From: Podaxis mareebaensis
Lineage: Eukaryota; Basidiomycota; Agaricomycetes; Agaricales; Agaricaceae
DNA length: 64,000 nucleotides
Direction of reading: 5' to 3'
Assembly (NCBI GenBank): GCA_018524725.1
Contig: JAEUWP010000633.1
Location: forward strand, 55,680 to 119,679
The position numbers were made by a program, and so were the translations under genes. The notes beneath the pieces were generated by a model. That model was not told where the DNA came from and searched no databases. It saw only the letters and a list, made by a program, of their open reading frames with translations. This document shows positions 10,841 through 23,850 of the stretch, one piece after another; the stretch's first letter is position 1; every line of letters starts with the position of its first letter.

Positions 10841-13800
10841 AGGTTCATCGATGAGATAGGTCGAGATACTGTAACACATTAAGACGAAGATGGAGCACCA
10901 TGCGGTTTCATAGTGGCATGATCGAATGTTTTTGTACTTGGGTTCCATAAGGTCGTGGCGGACGTTTATTCAGACACTTCCGGGGAAACTGTATCCAGGT
11001 CGTATATCTTTCCACATTTTTCCGAAAGCCTGTGTCCTCTAAATATATCTGGTGAGACATTTGCGAGGCGAGCTTGTATGACAGTGAGTGGGGGGAGGAT
11101 ATACTCCCTTTCGGAAAGCACCCACGTCCGTGGATATGATGCGGAAGTGGACTCGTCCTGTTGTGTGGCCAGTTATTCTGGAATCAAGGATCCCTTGACC
11201 AAGCAGTTGATACAAGGCACGGGCATCATTCCAGAAGGCATAACCTCAAGCTTCGGATGCCTCCAAAGGCGCCACATCTCCTATATTATCATGAGACAAA
11301 ACCCGGCAATCACCCCACTTGCCTCGTAAGAGCAAATTCACCCAGACTCGCGGCCTCGTTCCTTAGGCGGGAAAAACGGACCAGCGAAAAGTGAACCGAC
11401 GTCCAAGATAAGCAGTGACAGCCCAAGCTCGTCAGGGCTGTAGAGCCGCTGACACCTGCGGGAGGAATTTGGCCGCCGGATAGTTGCCGTTGTGGCATTG
11501 GAGCTGAACAAGAGCTGTGTTTGAAATTCTGGACCGAAGGAGACCTTGCCGCGTGCGAGGGGTGTTCCCGCCGCGTCGGCCCTCGTCTGAGCAGGTGAGC
11601 AGGCTGGCGCGGGGTTGAATGCTAAAATTCTGATGCAGTCTTTTGACATGCGAACGCGAATACACATCGGAAGTTTTGCTCCCCTTCTGAAGGAGAGAAG
11701 ACCCGTCCCAGGAATGCACGAAGCTGCACGTTGGGGATAATTGAGCCTACATCTCACCGAAAACGACGTAAACACGAAATAGGGTAAGGGATGGCCGGAC
11801 TAGTTTGTATCCGGAAAGCGACGAGATTCCCAACCACACCCCCAGGTTCTGAACACGATGGAGTGTTCTATCGATGAACAGAGTTCCTCCAAGGGACTCT
11901 CCAGGCGATAAAACCGCGAAAGGCAAAGACGAACGATTGTGGATGTGTCAGTTGGACACTTTGGGAAGTTCCATCAGGCCTTGCCATACGGTGCACACGT
12001 AGTTCGACAAGCCTTTTCTCTAGCCACGGTGGCATACCACCTAAGTTGTTCCAAGACGAAGGCCAACGGGATCTCCTCCATTGACGACCTTGATCACGAT
12101 CCGGGCGTTTCGCGGGTCAAAGTTCAAGGTGCTTCATGAACTGACCAACCCCAGGCCATACCTTCCGGCCGCCAACCGTGCGTGTATGATTGTAAAGTTT
12201 CCCCAAGCGATCGGAGAACCCACTGCCCTTTGTGACCAACTCATTGACCCTTTTATGAATTAGAAGAGTCGTATGAGGTCAAAGAACTGCCTGCCAGCGA
12301 TTCGAGATTGGTTTAATCTGGGACACGTTGGGAAAACATAGCTCCTGGAAGCCGAAATTGGTCCTAGGTTGCTTCGACTTTTGGAGTTATCTTCGTTATC
12401 CAGACGATAGGAAAACCACACGCTTGGCTCGTTTCGGGGGTGTCATGCAGGTATAAAGTCGCATCTCCTAGGCCTAGAGAAAATCCAGCAAATTTTCTCT
12501 TCATGACTTCCCTTCTATGATTGTTCACTAGCAAGGATCCACTCCCAGTCGACGTGTAACAGGTTCTCCTCGTTGCTTGCACCAGTGCTGCCCTTTCTCT
12601 CTGGCGGAGAGTACATTGTGTTTGTCTGGTGCACAACCAGCGCGTTTCCGGGTTGTTGGGGACCGTTACATCCCTTTCTCGTCAAATTGTCCGCTGAGCA
12701 TTATGCAGTGCCGTCATGGAGACTGGCGCGCCGGAGCACTCGACCAACGGCTATCGGCTGTGGTCACCGTCGCACGATGCTCTGTATGTATGGTTTCTCC
12801 TCGAGTGCGACGGGAATCGTCCCAGGTGTCTTGCGATGGATGGCTGCATCCGTTATCCCGAGGCTTGAAGTATTCGGTGGCGCGGTTCCGAGTGCCCTTT
12901 CTGCTTCTCCTTGCTCGTCATTTCTCCCTTCACGCTGTCATCCATCGCCACAGATGGTTGTGCATGTTATCCAAGGCTGTTGTTCGAGGTGCAGTGGAGA
13001 TCCTTGTTCGTTCCGAGGAACTTCAGAGGACGGATGTTGCGAAGATTGGGGAGTAACTAGGAATAGACCCTTTCCGCTCAGAAACAAGATCTCCCCAGTG
13101 TTCTTCGGAGGCAATCTCTTCGCAGTTCCCGCTCCTAAGAGGACAACCCCCAAAATCTTGGCCCTGAACCGATGGCCTGGTGCGCCACTAGACAACTGCC
13201 TTAGACGTGAGGTGAGTTCTTAAAGTAATTTGCAAACGATGGACTGACATTCATTTACATAGAGACTTTAGAGGGCCCCGCTTCCTAGGGTGGCATCGCT
13301 CAACCCGCAAAGATGAGCTCTATTCCCCGTTTTCCTGCAATTTTGTTGAAATGATTTAACCAGAATAGGGCGACGTACAGGCGCTATACGGGTCCGACTC
13401 TTCGCAAAATGCTATTGTGAAGTGCTCATTCATCGACTATTTTCTTTCAGATGTGTTATAGGTTACAACGCCAGACTTGCAAGTCTCTTGTTGTGCCTGT
13501 CCCGGGGTGGGTGACCTTTGCAGCCTGAGCGTAACTCCGCGTGAATGACCTTTTTTGGCACAAAAATTTCCCTAGTATCCAGGTGGTTGCCAATGTTGCG
13601 ACCATATCATCCCATGGCGATATGCAGCTCAATGAGACCACTTTGAGGGGTCACTTCGCGAAAGTTGGAAAGGGAGGGGAAATACTAGATGGGAAATATT
13701 TATCGGATTTATTTATCAGGAATTTGCCTTGGTCCAGAGCATTCTTCTACGGCTCTTCTGTCTGATTTTAAAACCTTCCCTTGTTTCGCATCACGAGCCT

Positions 13801-14060
13801 GTTTTTGCTGATTGCTTTCTGGTATTTTGACACGGATTTCGGCACTTTTGGCCCAACCCCTCGGAAGACGCTCAGCTTTTGTCACGTGGGCTATTTATTG
13901 GATTGACCTTCTGACACTTTCTCTGAGGGTCTCTTTTATGTATTCGTGCTCTCACCAATGGCGCCGGATACGCCAAGGAATGGACCCAAAAAGCCAGAGA
14001 CATTAGGATAAAGTACACGATACAAACAGTACAATACGATAGCAGAAAAACCAAGATAAA
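10841..14060. other. 3.2 kb without a recognised gene
   Basis: No frame here has a recognisable domain. The longest is at 12573-13223 (+), listed separately. Short frames at 10955-11394 (+) and 11338-11775 (-) overlap each other in different phases and look like chance. No repeats or RNA genes were seen. Confidence 0.4.
12573..13276 (+). CDS. Possible unrecognised protein (about 217 aa)
   Basis: A 216-codon open frame with a TTG rather than ATG at its upstream edge, so any real start is unknown. It ends beside a convincing intron: GTGAGT at about 13212 to CATAG at 13261, with CTGAC as a possible branch site. Splicing would add two codons and a stop. A second plus-strand frame (12577-13056) overlaps it in another phase, and I recognise neither. 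The composition is Cys/Ser/Pro-rich. It may be an untranslated region or a chance frame. Confidence 0.2.
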
Positions 14061-15377
14061 CTATCTCCCACCAACTAATGATGTGCGCAAGTACGGGCCA
14101 TTTGCACTCATGTGATTCGCATAAGCGCCAGGCGACATAGTAGAAAGTGCTTGTAGGGGTGTCATTATGCTCACGCCCTGCCCTTGCTGAGGGCCTCCAA
14201 CAGGCCCTGGTGTTTGGTTATGAATATCTCGGATGGAGCTTCGATCATCACGCTCAGCGATAGTTGCCCCACCCCTGGAAGGATCCGTGAGACCGTTTGT
14301 GACAGAGAACGTCTGCCCGAGTCCGTATAGCTTTCCAGAGTATTCGGCATCGTCAATTTGATCGTTGAAGTATACCTCTTTCAGTTTGAAGAAGGTCTGT
14401 GAAGTGAGGAGAGAATCTGAACCAGCCTGGTGCGATGCTCCGTGCCGGATCACCTAGGGAATCGTGAGATGAGAGAAACGTGTGTTTGAACCTATCGGGT
14501 GAAGTTTGAAAGGAGTGTCGACGTACACCGAGATCGTCTGCAACGTCCTGCAGACCTCCTTTCAGTTGTTTGCATGACCGCATTAGGAACTTGATGTCAT
14601 AGACCGTTGGGAACCATGTATGGAGGAGGGAGAAAAAGTCGTCTTCCGTGGTTGGAAGGGACTCGGCTGTGAGGAGTTTGATGAAGTAGCCGAAGTCATA
14701 GCCGCTACAGGTGTAGGTTCAAACGTCAATGATCATAAGGAGTCTGAAAGGCGTCGGGCCGCACCTATGAAACGAGATCCACTTAGTGTCGCGCGTCAAG
14801 ACCAACCCCGACGTAATCATAAGCTCGGCGAAATCGTTAGGCGAGATCCCATACTCTGCGTGTTGCTGGAAGTCTATTCCAGACTTCTGCAGCAAGTCTA
14901 TTGACTCTGGTGCGTACATATCGTCACTGTTGGGTCAAACAGCATGCATTAGCCTGGCATTCGATTCGATCCTGCAGTAGTTTACGGACTCGATATTGAA
15001 CTTGAAGTTAAACTGCCATGTACCGCATTCATCTGGTTGGTTTCCGTCCTCGTTCGCGAGCGTAATCCCGACCTGGATGATCTTCAACAGGTCTACATTA
15101 CACCGCATCGTCTGGTAATGGTAATCCGAGGACGTCTTGAACGTTCCTATTGGGCGCGCAACAACTCCAGGAAATTCAGTATCCTATGTCACATACAAGA
15201 CCATTTCCAAGGAAGAGGTTGTATCATTCAGCAAGAGCTAACTGAAAGATCGGGGAACACGCGTACCATCGCCACATAGGGATATTTATCAATCACTTCT
15301 CGGATTTTCTGCATCTCAATCTCGAGGTTGGTCGCCCATACATCTCGTATTTCAGGTCCATCGTTTCTGCCAGCCAT
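14061..15377 (-). CDS. POP2: CCR4-NOT deadenylase subunit CAF1/POP2
   Basis: Five exons (15377-15267, 15183-14990, 14926-14765, 14704-14527, 14453-14061) give 345 residues, normal for the family. The protein opens with [17 protein letters not shown]. The DEDD-type exonuclease motifs are present: MDTEFPG (D38, E40), HSGYDFGY (D159) and [10 protein letters not shown] (D228). Also diagnostic are [36 protein letters not shown] and [15 protein letters not shown] Gly/Pro-rich tail ends in [13 protein letters not shown]1 removes poly(A) from mRNA as part of the CCR4-NOT complex. The third intron (14764-14705) begins GTGCGG, and the second has a GTCCGT donor, less usual but within GT-AG. The start at 15377 is the first ATG before the conserved block. 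Confidence 0.95.
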
Positions 15378-16839
15378 CGACGGCTCAAAGGAAAGAGGAA
15401 ATGCCAGTCTTTCAGGCGAGCTCTTGCGAGGGTAAGAGGATAACTAGTCACAGTAGCTATTACATAATGTACAATGCAATGAATTTAGGAAATCAAGGGA
15501 AATTAATTGATTTCTCTTCGGATTCCCTGACTCCTCAAGCTCAAGCCTCAAAGGTCCCTCGTCTGCAAAGTCATCCCACCTGAAACTTACCCTTGCTCTA
15601 ACATACGTGCGCGTCAGTCTGCGCGCTCATCCGTGCTTTTGTCACAAGCAAACTCCGAGGCTTCTGGAGTCCAAGTCTCAACGCTTGCGCTTAAAGCTGA
15701 ACTCTTCTCCCAGAAGATGGTCTTACCGCGGGACCCAGCCTCACCTTGCCCACGCACAGCCCATATCCACTGCATGAGCCCTTAAGTATCTTATCGTCCA
15801 GACCTCCCAGAATGAACCAGACTCTGCTCAAGAACCAAAAATATCCCGAGTTCATGTCGCCCATGTCTACTTTGGCTCACCAATTACATTTCTGGAATGG
15901 AATCTCATACACACATACCCTTTCCAGTCTAACTACGCCACGAACCCCATCCAATTGCATATGCCTGGGATTATATGAAAAATGGAAGCCTGAGACTTGT
16001 CGTTACGCTCGAACCGGCACAGCAACACCACCTATCCTCCGCTCAATAATCACGATCTGTATTCCAAAGTTGTCTGGGGAAGCTGTTAAGGGCGGCTATA
16101 GTAGATGACACGAATGGTATGTACAAAGAGGGGGTTGGGGAGTTTTGGGGTGGTCATGAGGTGAAATGAACCTGGACGATACGTGGATCCCCGCCGATTT
16201 GAGTGCCTGAAGATGTCCAATTCAGAATGCAGTCTGGCAGGAACTTTGTGTGACTTTGGGACGGGATCAGGGACCGCCTAGAGGCTTCGCAATTGGGTCG
16301 GTTTGGACGATTCAGGTACCCCCCCAAATTCGGGGGAGCCCACAAGAGCTCGAGGCCAGTCCTAGGGCTTAGATCAACGACGGACATTGGTCAATTGTAT
16401 TATAGACAGCGTAGCCGAGCGGACTTGCCTTCAGGATATTCAGAGGCCTAACACAGCACCTGTAGCGGAGATGAACTCGGGAAAGTTCTCATATCAAACC
16501 AACTAACTGAATATATCACACTAACATAAGCCCATTAATGATCCTAACGAGAGCAAGCCAAAGTTTCTGGTAGAAAAGCAGTATGTTACGATCATATAGT
16601 ATAGGGAAAAGGGGAGACAAAAAGATCGGAGCAGCGTCACGGTCGTCAACTTGAAAGGAGGTATCAACATTAGTTAAAAGAACGTACAGCACGGGGGTGG
16701 GAGGACACCAAGGGCACCAAAATTGATCCAAAAAAAAATACACTACAAATACGACGTCCAAAAACAACTGACACTTACGGCGAAATTTCCCCGTAGAAGT
16801 CGTGAAGAAGAAAATAAGAATTCCACAAAATCAAGCAAA
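15378..16839. other. Intergenic stretch between CAF1 and a Zn2Cys6 gene
   Basis: Holds the shared upstream region of CAF1 (-) and the 3' flank of the transcription factor gene. A short frame at 15746-16108 (+) has no recognisable motif. A G/C-rich inverted pair flanks AAATT at about 16320-16337. No RNA gene was confirmed. Confidence 0.45.
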
Positions 16840-19800
16840 TCAAAACCAAGCCATATAGCTCGTCTCCTCCAAATCAGCCGTCAACGCCCCATAATCAAGA
16901 TTGAACTTCTCATCCTCCGCAATCCGCGGCGACGAAGGCACAAATGGGCTCCGCTGTTGCTCAGTCGCAGTGGCAAGCGGCGAAAAACTATATCGTTCCT
17001 CGACGCCAATGCCCATACTCGAGAAATGGTATATATCCGGCAAAGATTCCGGAAGCGAGGTATTTTCCATACCCGTGCCCGCGCTCAACCCCAAGCTTCC
17101 AGAGGCTGAACGATGTGAAGTCGAGGCAGAAGCTCCAGCGGAGGAAGCTGTTGTGCCACCTCGCGGACGGATGACAGGCGCAGTAAGCCTCATCCGTTCC
17201 GCACGTCCGCTCAATACACGATGTGCTTGTTGGAACGAAGGAGGAAGTGTGACTGGATACGGGTTTCCCGCTGCGATGAGTGACGATGAGGGTGCATTTT
17301 GTCTTAGAATAAGTCGGCCCTTTTCTGCGAGTTTGGTTATATGCGGCTATGGCACACAGAGAAAAAAGGAGGGAGGGACTTGAGTTTGACAATGAGATGG
17401 ACAGATGCTTAGACGTACAAGAACTTTCGCGCTGAAGGGCAAGATCTCCCCAGCCCTCCTAAACAATCTACAAATCCTCTCCAAATCCTGCAAAGCATAC
17501 GTTGCGAGCGGCGTCGTCGGCGCGCGAGCAATGAACAAAGATAACATCACCTGTCGTACCCAACGATCAGAATCGTGGTCAGAGTCAGCTTACTATCAAA
17601 GCTGAAGCACTCACAGCAGCTGAAAACACATTAAACCAAAAATGTAAGAACCTCACACTCAACTGCGTCTCCTGCTCAAACAACCCTTCAACAGCCGCAA
17701 TCAAACTCGAAGCACTCAGATACGTCGCAAGCACCGACGGGGCATACTCGTGATGCATATCAAATGGTTCCGCACTGTTCATGGCTTGCGTGAAGTACCG
17801 TCTATGCAACTGGAGTAGCGCTATCAATTCGCACAAAATCAGCAAACCCAGTCCACTTTCGAGGTTAGTTATAGATGTACATACCAATTTCACGTCCCAT
17901 AGTAACCAGCGCCCTCTGCATAACCAAAAACCTCGGCGTCGCGCCTTTGGTGTTCTGCTCATCCAAAAGCGAGGGTACGGTAAAATCCCGCACGGACCGG
18001 TCGAGGAAGAGTATATGTGTGTATTCAAGTGGTTGTGTGTTTGTCATAGCTTCAAGGATAGGTGACAAGCATTCAACGAAAAAATTGTTCTTCCAGTCAT
18101 GGTCTGGGCGTTTAGTGTTTATGCGTTTGTGCAAATGATTTGGTGTTCGCGGTTAGCAATGCGTAGTTGTGGATTTCAATGGCAACAATGCCACCATTGA
18201 CGTTACCGTTTTTGGTATAGTGGATAGAGTTTTAGAGTTTTTGGTGGGTTGCGGCAGCCGATGGTGACCAGCATCGCCCAAAACACGAGTACAGAACAGG
18301 CGTGATGCAGATACAGGGATGGAAACAGATTACGATCACAGGATGGTGTCATGAGGCCAAGTCAGCGCCCAGTTTGAACGGAACGATTGGTTACAGATAC
18401 CGAGGGATCCCAGGTCCGTGTCGGAAGGAATACAGCCAATATAGACGCCAGACATACGATAGGCGCCAAGACGATAAGACACGCGTGGGGTCGATATAAG
18501 AATGGACACAAAGAAATCATCAGAAACAAAAATACGACGAAATCATCGAAGAATTCTCATCACTCACAGACAATTTCCTCCTTGGGCACATAAATCCCCG
18601 CACCGACATACGAAGGCCGTTTTGTATCCACGTGGGCGAGGGAGATCGAAGGTGGGCGGCCGAGCGATAACGACTAAACCGAATGCGAATAAAAAGATCG
18701 GACCCAAAAGGGGAATCGGGGGAAAAGATATACGTTGCGTCGGAAGCATTGGTGGACAAGGCGTAACAAGGACCCACAGATGCCTACTTTAGTCCTATTT
18801 TTAAAAGGTTTTTTAGGGAGAGGCTTACCATGCGACAATCCATGTTAAGGAGTTCCCAGAATATTGCGCGGCGTTTTTCGTGTTCTTCTGGGATAACCTT
18901 CGAGCCGCGTGTTATGTCACGGTCTGTGAAAACGGTGTTAGTACAAGCACAGGATTCTGGCGATGGACGACGTACGCAGGCCAAGCTGTTGTGATATGTG
19001 ATGTTAAGTAGGCCTTCTGAAAGTGAAATCGGGGGCACTCACGCCTTGCGCTAATTTTGCCACGAAGCCCATCAAATTCCAAGCATACCCCACTGCCTTC
19101 TTGTTGTCCGAAAATATGAGATGATAATACATCATGAAAAACTACATCGAAGAGAAAATGAAATCAGTTATTTGCCAATCATTCAATATTCAACACCCCC
19201 TTCCCCACACATACACACAAAGAAAGACGCACCAAAGCATGCAACACATCAAAATCGGGCTCTTCCATCAACGGAATCTCACACACAGATGCCCTGGCTA
19301 AATGATGATAAGCCTCTCCATGCAGTGATCCGAGCGGCTTGTTCAGATCCACCAATGACCCAATCGAAAGCACCATCAACAACAACGCGAGTCTTCGTGG
19401 ACTCAAACTTTCGATCGGGGTCGTGTAGCAGTAATTCAACAGATTCGGGAGGAACGTCTCCGCCGTGTCCAAATTGTATCTGCGCAGCATATGGGCGAGA
19501 TGAGGTGGGAAATGAGGAGGGATTCGAGGATTCGAATAGGTAAGGTTGACGTACTGCCAAAGCGCATTATTACGAGCTTCCGCGCATATGATTTCGGCTT
19601 CTTCACGAGGTGGAAGTGCATCTCGAATTCTCTTTCGGATACTCAAATCGACCATCCATGGGAAGGGGAACGTCGCACTAAGTTGTAGGATGTCGGGTGG
19701 CACTTCAGGTGGGGTAGTTTCTCGCCCATGTAGTATATCATTTATGAGTCCAGCTCCAGGTCCACAGGATGGTGCGTATGGGACTTGTCGGTTGCCGAGC

Positions 19801-20743
19801 GAGAGTGCGACAACGGATTCACGTAGTCGTTCTTCGTGCTGATTCCCCCGTTTCGGTATAGATGTCGACGAATCGGGAACTGCAGAAGGCGGTGGTGGAA
19901 GCGGTGTTGTCCCATAGAGTTCTTGTGAAGTTTTGATCTTGAGTAGTTCCGGCGCCAAAAGAGGGTGTGGCTGGCTCGAGTGCTGCGATTGAAGCTGTTC
20001 CAACGCCTCCTCGAGTTGTCGAACACGATCACTTAGTTCTGCGATCTTGTCGTGCAGCTGTTCCGTATTCGCGAGAATGAACCTGAATAAGGGTCGCAGG
20101 AAGAGAATTAGCCACTCAGGTCCAGTAGGGCATGGGTATAGGAGGAGAAAGATATTACCGACTTCCCCGTCCCGCCGTCAGGGCGCCTGGATAATCGCTA
20201 AATGAGCGAAAATGGGCGTTAAGCATGATAGACATGGTACGTACCCTCAGGACAGAGACTTCCACACCCTCGTTTGACACACGACTGTTTGGGGTGGAGT
20301 TAGGATGACCCAAAGATTGAGCACATGAAGCCAAGAGAATCCGACCTGACAAGGAAAAACGCGATCGCACTGCGCTAGATGCCGTCAGCGACACCTGCAG
20401 AAATCGGTAACGGGATCTTGCCTTTAGTTTGAGCCTGTTGCAGGTGTTGAAGGTGAGTTTGGGAAGAGCAGAAAACTACGCACCTGCGACACTCTTTGCA
20501 CGATAGCTTGCGACTGCGGTCGTCGCCCCTTGGGCGGGGTGCAGAAGTAGGACTGACGGCAATATTTGATGCTGCAGTGTTGGCGACATGTTGAGTTACA
20601 TGGCCCATTGGCTGCTCGTCGCTTGCAGCAACGGTTGATGAGGGACTCGACACAACAGAGTCCGGTGACGGTCCAGACAACGGGCCCGAACCTCTGGCTC
20701 GTTTGTTGGGACGGCCCAAAAGTCCCGAATCAGTCGGGACCAT
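16840..20743 (-). CDS. Zn2Cys6 transcription factor with fungal_trans domain, paralog 1
   Basis: The zinc cluster is spread over four exons: SCKECRR, then a 13 nt exon (LKLK), then CDRVFPCQ, then SCVKRGCGSLCPEG. A coiled-coil-prone segment follows (FILANTEQLHDKIAELSDRVRQ). The fungal-specific regulatory domain includes LPPREEAEIICAEARNNALW, SPRRLALLLMVLSIG, KKAVGYAWNLMGFVAKLAQ, LGLHRDI, KVIPEEHEKRRAIFWELLNM and SLSLGRPPSI. Helical segments continue through LVMQRALVTMG and EYAPSVLATYLSASSLIAAV to a Ser-rich C-terminus ending SYMAWF. The 13 nt exon (20422-20434) is followed by a GC donor (GCAAGA). The 18134-18570 gap is long for this genome and its junctions are uncertain. It is presumably a nuclear DNA-binding regulator; the target is unknown. 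The paralog lies at 23851-27758. Confidence 0.88.
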
Positions 20744-21343
20744 GACGATCGTCTGGGGAGGTTGTAGCTTTGGTGGGGAAACCGGGAGTAGGAAAACGCG
20801 TGAAAGTGGTGAGGGAGCAGAAGGAAGGGGTAAGGAAAAGGCAAGAGATAAAAAAAAAAAAGCAAGCGAGAAGAGAGATGGAGGTAAAGAGAGAAGGAAG
20901 CATAAGAAGGAACTTAGAAAGGCTCTCTTCGGTCAACCAACCCGTGACTTCCGCATTCTGGGCGCCTGTGCCCAGACATCTCCCAATCAATGTATAGTTT
21001 GCACGACCTTCGCACTCGGATATTGATCATGTTTGATTGGCCGATATGATCTAGGTCTACACGCTGGGCGGCGGCACTTGGTGAGGGTGGAGGACCGCCT
21101 CGTGGCTGAGAATAGAAAGGTCGGGTTGCAATCGACGATCCGCGATGGCTCAGGCCTCAGGGCTGCTGCACTCATTCCCACGCCTCTACTGGTCATCTGC
21201 AGCCTTGCACATGTCCCACAACCTTTCCAGTCTAGCGGAAATGACAGTCCCTGATACATGATATCACCACTTTACGGAAACAACGTATATCCATCAGCAA
21301 CAATCAGCCTTGGCCTCAATCTTAGAATACATACAACAGCGTC
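20744..21343. other. Spacer between Zn2Cys6 paralog 1 and MED21
   Basis: 600 bp with no gene. It holds the 5' flank of the transcription factor, a purine-rich tract at 20765-20910 including an 11-base A run at about 20851, and the 3' flank of MED21. Confidence 0.5.
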
Positions 21344-21897
21344 TCACTCCACAACCACTTCTGAATCGGTCTCGGACAACATGAGCTTCAGAACCTCCGA
21401 AACCTGTGAATGCAGGTCCTCTGTCATTTCCAACAAATCGCAGATCAATCTTCTCCATTACCCTGACTCAATGTGGAAATCCAACTCACTTGCCCGACTG
21501 ACAGCCTTCGCGTATTCTTCATTCGCCACTTTCATTTCCTCCTCGAGCGCTTCCAGTCTCTTTGCCTAGGAACGGACCCCCCAGTCAGTCATTTGAGTTT
21601 CATCACATCCTCCCCGCTCAACTGCTACCCACGCACCCACAGAACCTCCGCATTACCAACGAACACCAAACCAACACTCACCTGTGCTTCCTCAGGCTCC
21701 GGCTCCGGCAACGAATTCAGCAAATAATCAATCTGCTTCGCCTTCACAATCAAGTCCGTCACTAATTCCTTCTTGTTCGCCTCAAACACCTCCGGCGTAT
21801 CATACTTTTCCGGGTTCCGTTGTTTCGTGATAGGCACTTCAGGTGAGACTTGCATAAAGTTCGAGCGCGTGGTTAGATAGGCTATTGTATTGGACAT
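21344..21897 (-). CDS. MED21: Mediator subunit 21 (SRB7)
   Basis: Three exons (21897-21682, 21565-21490, 21420-21344) encode 122 residues, the usual MED21 size. Exon 1 has the family N-terminus, NTIAYLTTRSNFMQVSPEVP, and PEVFEANKKELVTDLIVKA followed by KQIDYLLNSLP. Exon 2 begins AKRLEALEEEMKVANEEYAK, and exon 3 ends DLHSQVSEVLKLMLSE, the coiled-coil partner surface for MED7. MED21 is an essential nuclear subunit of the Mediator middle module bridging activators and RNA polymerase II. It sits between two Zn2Cys6 paralogs in the same orientation, which looks like coincidence of position rather than an operon. No damage is visible. Confidence 0.93.
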
Positions 21898-23850
21898 GAT
21901 GACAAGTAGCTGAGCATTGCGAAAGACTGAGGATGAGCATATAAAAGGCGGGGGGGTATATATGAGGGGAGGCCCACCTGTTGAATTTCATCCTGAAGCT
22001 GAGTTATACGGTCCATATGCGATAGTTCCTGCAGCATTGCGCTGCGCCGGCAGCAGCAGTAGCTCCCGTCTCCGGAATAAGCTCTATGGACCACTGAGTG
22101 GAGTTGCTCGGGTTACTCGTCCCGCGTTTCCGCTCGCCTGACGTTTCAAAAGTAGGGGGTATCCCGCCAAGGTGAATGAAGGTAAGATTAGACTGGTTGA
22201 TGACATACATACATACAAACAACCAGCCCTCTGAATTTGGTATCTGTACAGGGTTGTCCCGACTTAGACCAGCTTGCCCTTGTTGCCTTTGCCATATCTT
22301 CTGCCGCCTTCCGAACTGCTAGTCGCGTTTGATACGTTGGACAAACTACCCCCTTTTATCATTTGTATTCCACGTCGTTTTTCTCCTACGTCTTACATCT
22401 TTGCCTGTTCATCAAAGGACGTCCGTAAGTGGCATGACAACGTGAATTCACCCATCCTTTAGCTTCCGCAACGGGTAAATTCGCTGGTTATCTCATCCGT
22501 GATCCTCAACTTCGTGCCCGGTTGAAAAAGCGCAACGTGTACTTGGGGGAACACTTCTTGGGTGTTACTTGCTTAAACAGGATGGCATGTACCCCAGATT
22601 AATATAGAGATATTACGCCCCTCGATCCTCGAGGGGAGTTGCTTTTCCTGCTTGCTCGCGTGACCAGAACGACGACATGACTCCTGGTCTCATAATTAAA
22701 GAGGGGCAGGGCAAGGAACTCCTGATGCATAGCGGTTTAGAGGAGAAAGACCTGGAACGGGGGACGTGTTTGATTGGGTGTTTCGCGAGAGGTCACTTTA
22801 GGTGATACGCACGCGGCCCTAGTAGGATTAGATAGAGATATTCGATATGCACAAGTGTGCGTGTGACCTTGGGCGCAGTTCCAGCTTTATTAGGTTCTAG
22901 GTCAGCCAGACACGCTCAGCACGTCAACCCTGGTACGTCCTACCTCAATTATAGCCCTAAGAACCTCAAGGTGACGCTGTACACCTGCACGGATAACCAA
23001 GAATTCGGGATCCGACTGCTGGACACGCACAACCTCTGTATTCCTGTATTCCCCTCATGAGGACAAGTACACTCTCCATACACGAGTCTTAATGGATAGT
23101 GTGATTTAATTTGATTAAGAGCGTCGAATATTGGAGCACTCAGGGGCTACCTGCGGACATACTGGAAGAGATAGGAGACGTTTAGCGGTGCTGCGCCGCC
23201 TGTGGTATATCTAGCTACTAGTTTTGCTAATGCCTACAAATCGTCTTTTCCGCAAGACACGAATAACGAATACAAGATATCCAAACTAATATAGTCCAAC
23301 GTCCGCCATGTAACGAAACAAACTCTATACATACGAAAAGAAAGGCTGAATTTTCTAACCGTCCGTCCTAATGAGAACGAATTCCTCAGCTTCATCACCC
23401 CTCCGCAGTCAGCGGTAGCCCCGCGGACAGCCAAGTGGCAGCGCAACCAAATCACTCGAAGCACCACAGAAGGGAAGCATAAGAAGCCTTCCGAACCGCC
23501 GACCCTGTGTATATTTCGATCTCTCCCCCCCCCCCCCCCAGCAGCGTCTTGCCTTGAAACTCGTATCGACGCCTTTTCCTCTGCGTGACGATGCCAACAT
23601 CCAGGTTCATCCGCCAGAGGCACTACACCAACCCGACTGAGGACTCCCTCTCACTATTGCACTATAGCTTCGCATTTCACCGATGAAGGACGTGGGGTAT
23701 ATCTTTTTTCGGGACCACATCGCTAGACACGACGTCCGCGGCGTCATGTCTCTGTCCAGGCCCAAGCCTGTGACACCCCCATACACAAATCACGACCAAC
23801 GACCGCACCATTCCAACTCCGTCCCCGTTCACCTGCATCCAACTATCCTC
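21898..23850. other. Intergenic stretch between MED21 and Zn2Cys6 paralog 2
   Basis: About 1.95 kb without a recognisable gene. It includes a perfect 8 bp inverted repeat at 22618-22636 and a run of about 14 C at 23526-23539. Short frames at 22857-23060 (+) and 23234-23623 (-) have no recognisable content. Confidence 0.45.
22618..22636. repeat. Perfect inverted repeat (8 bp arms, 3 bp loop)
   Basis: CCCCTCGA-TCC-TCGAGGGG reads as its own reverse complement around a 3-base centre. It could form a hairpin or bind a dimeric factor. There is no adjacent gene end to make it a terminator-like element. Confidence 0.7.

Noticed and set aside
11338..11775. 145-codon minus-strand frame
   Set aside because: Overlapped by another frame of similar length in a different phase, with no motif and no convincing splice context.
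16400..16495. tRNA-like stretch (TAGCCGAGCGGA resembling an A box of tRNA-Leu/Ser)
   Set aside because: No proper B box, and the acceptor ends do not pair; at most a degraded remnant.
19179..20003. Plus-strand frames over 19.1-19.9 kb
   Set aside because: Antisense to the large exon of Zn2Cys6 paralog 1, which carries the conserved LPPREEAE and SPRRLALLLM blocks.
23526..23539. Poly-C run, with a similar one at 32281-32294
   Set aside because: Simple homopolymers with no associated element; possible assembly-length uncertainty only.
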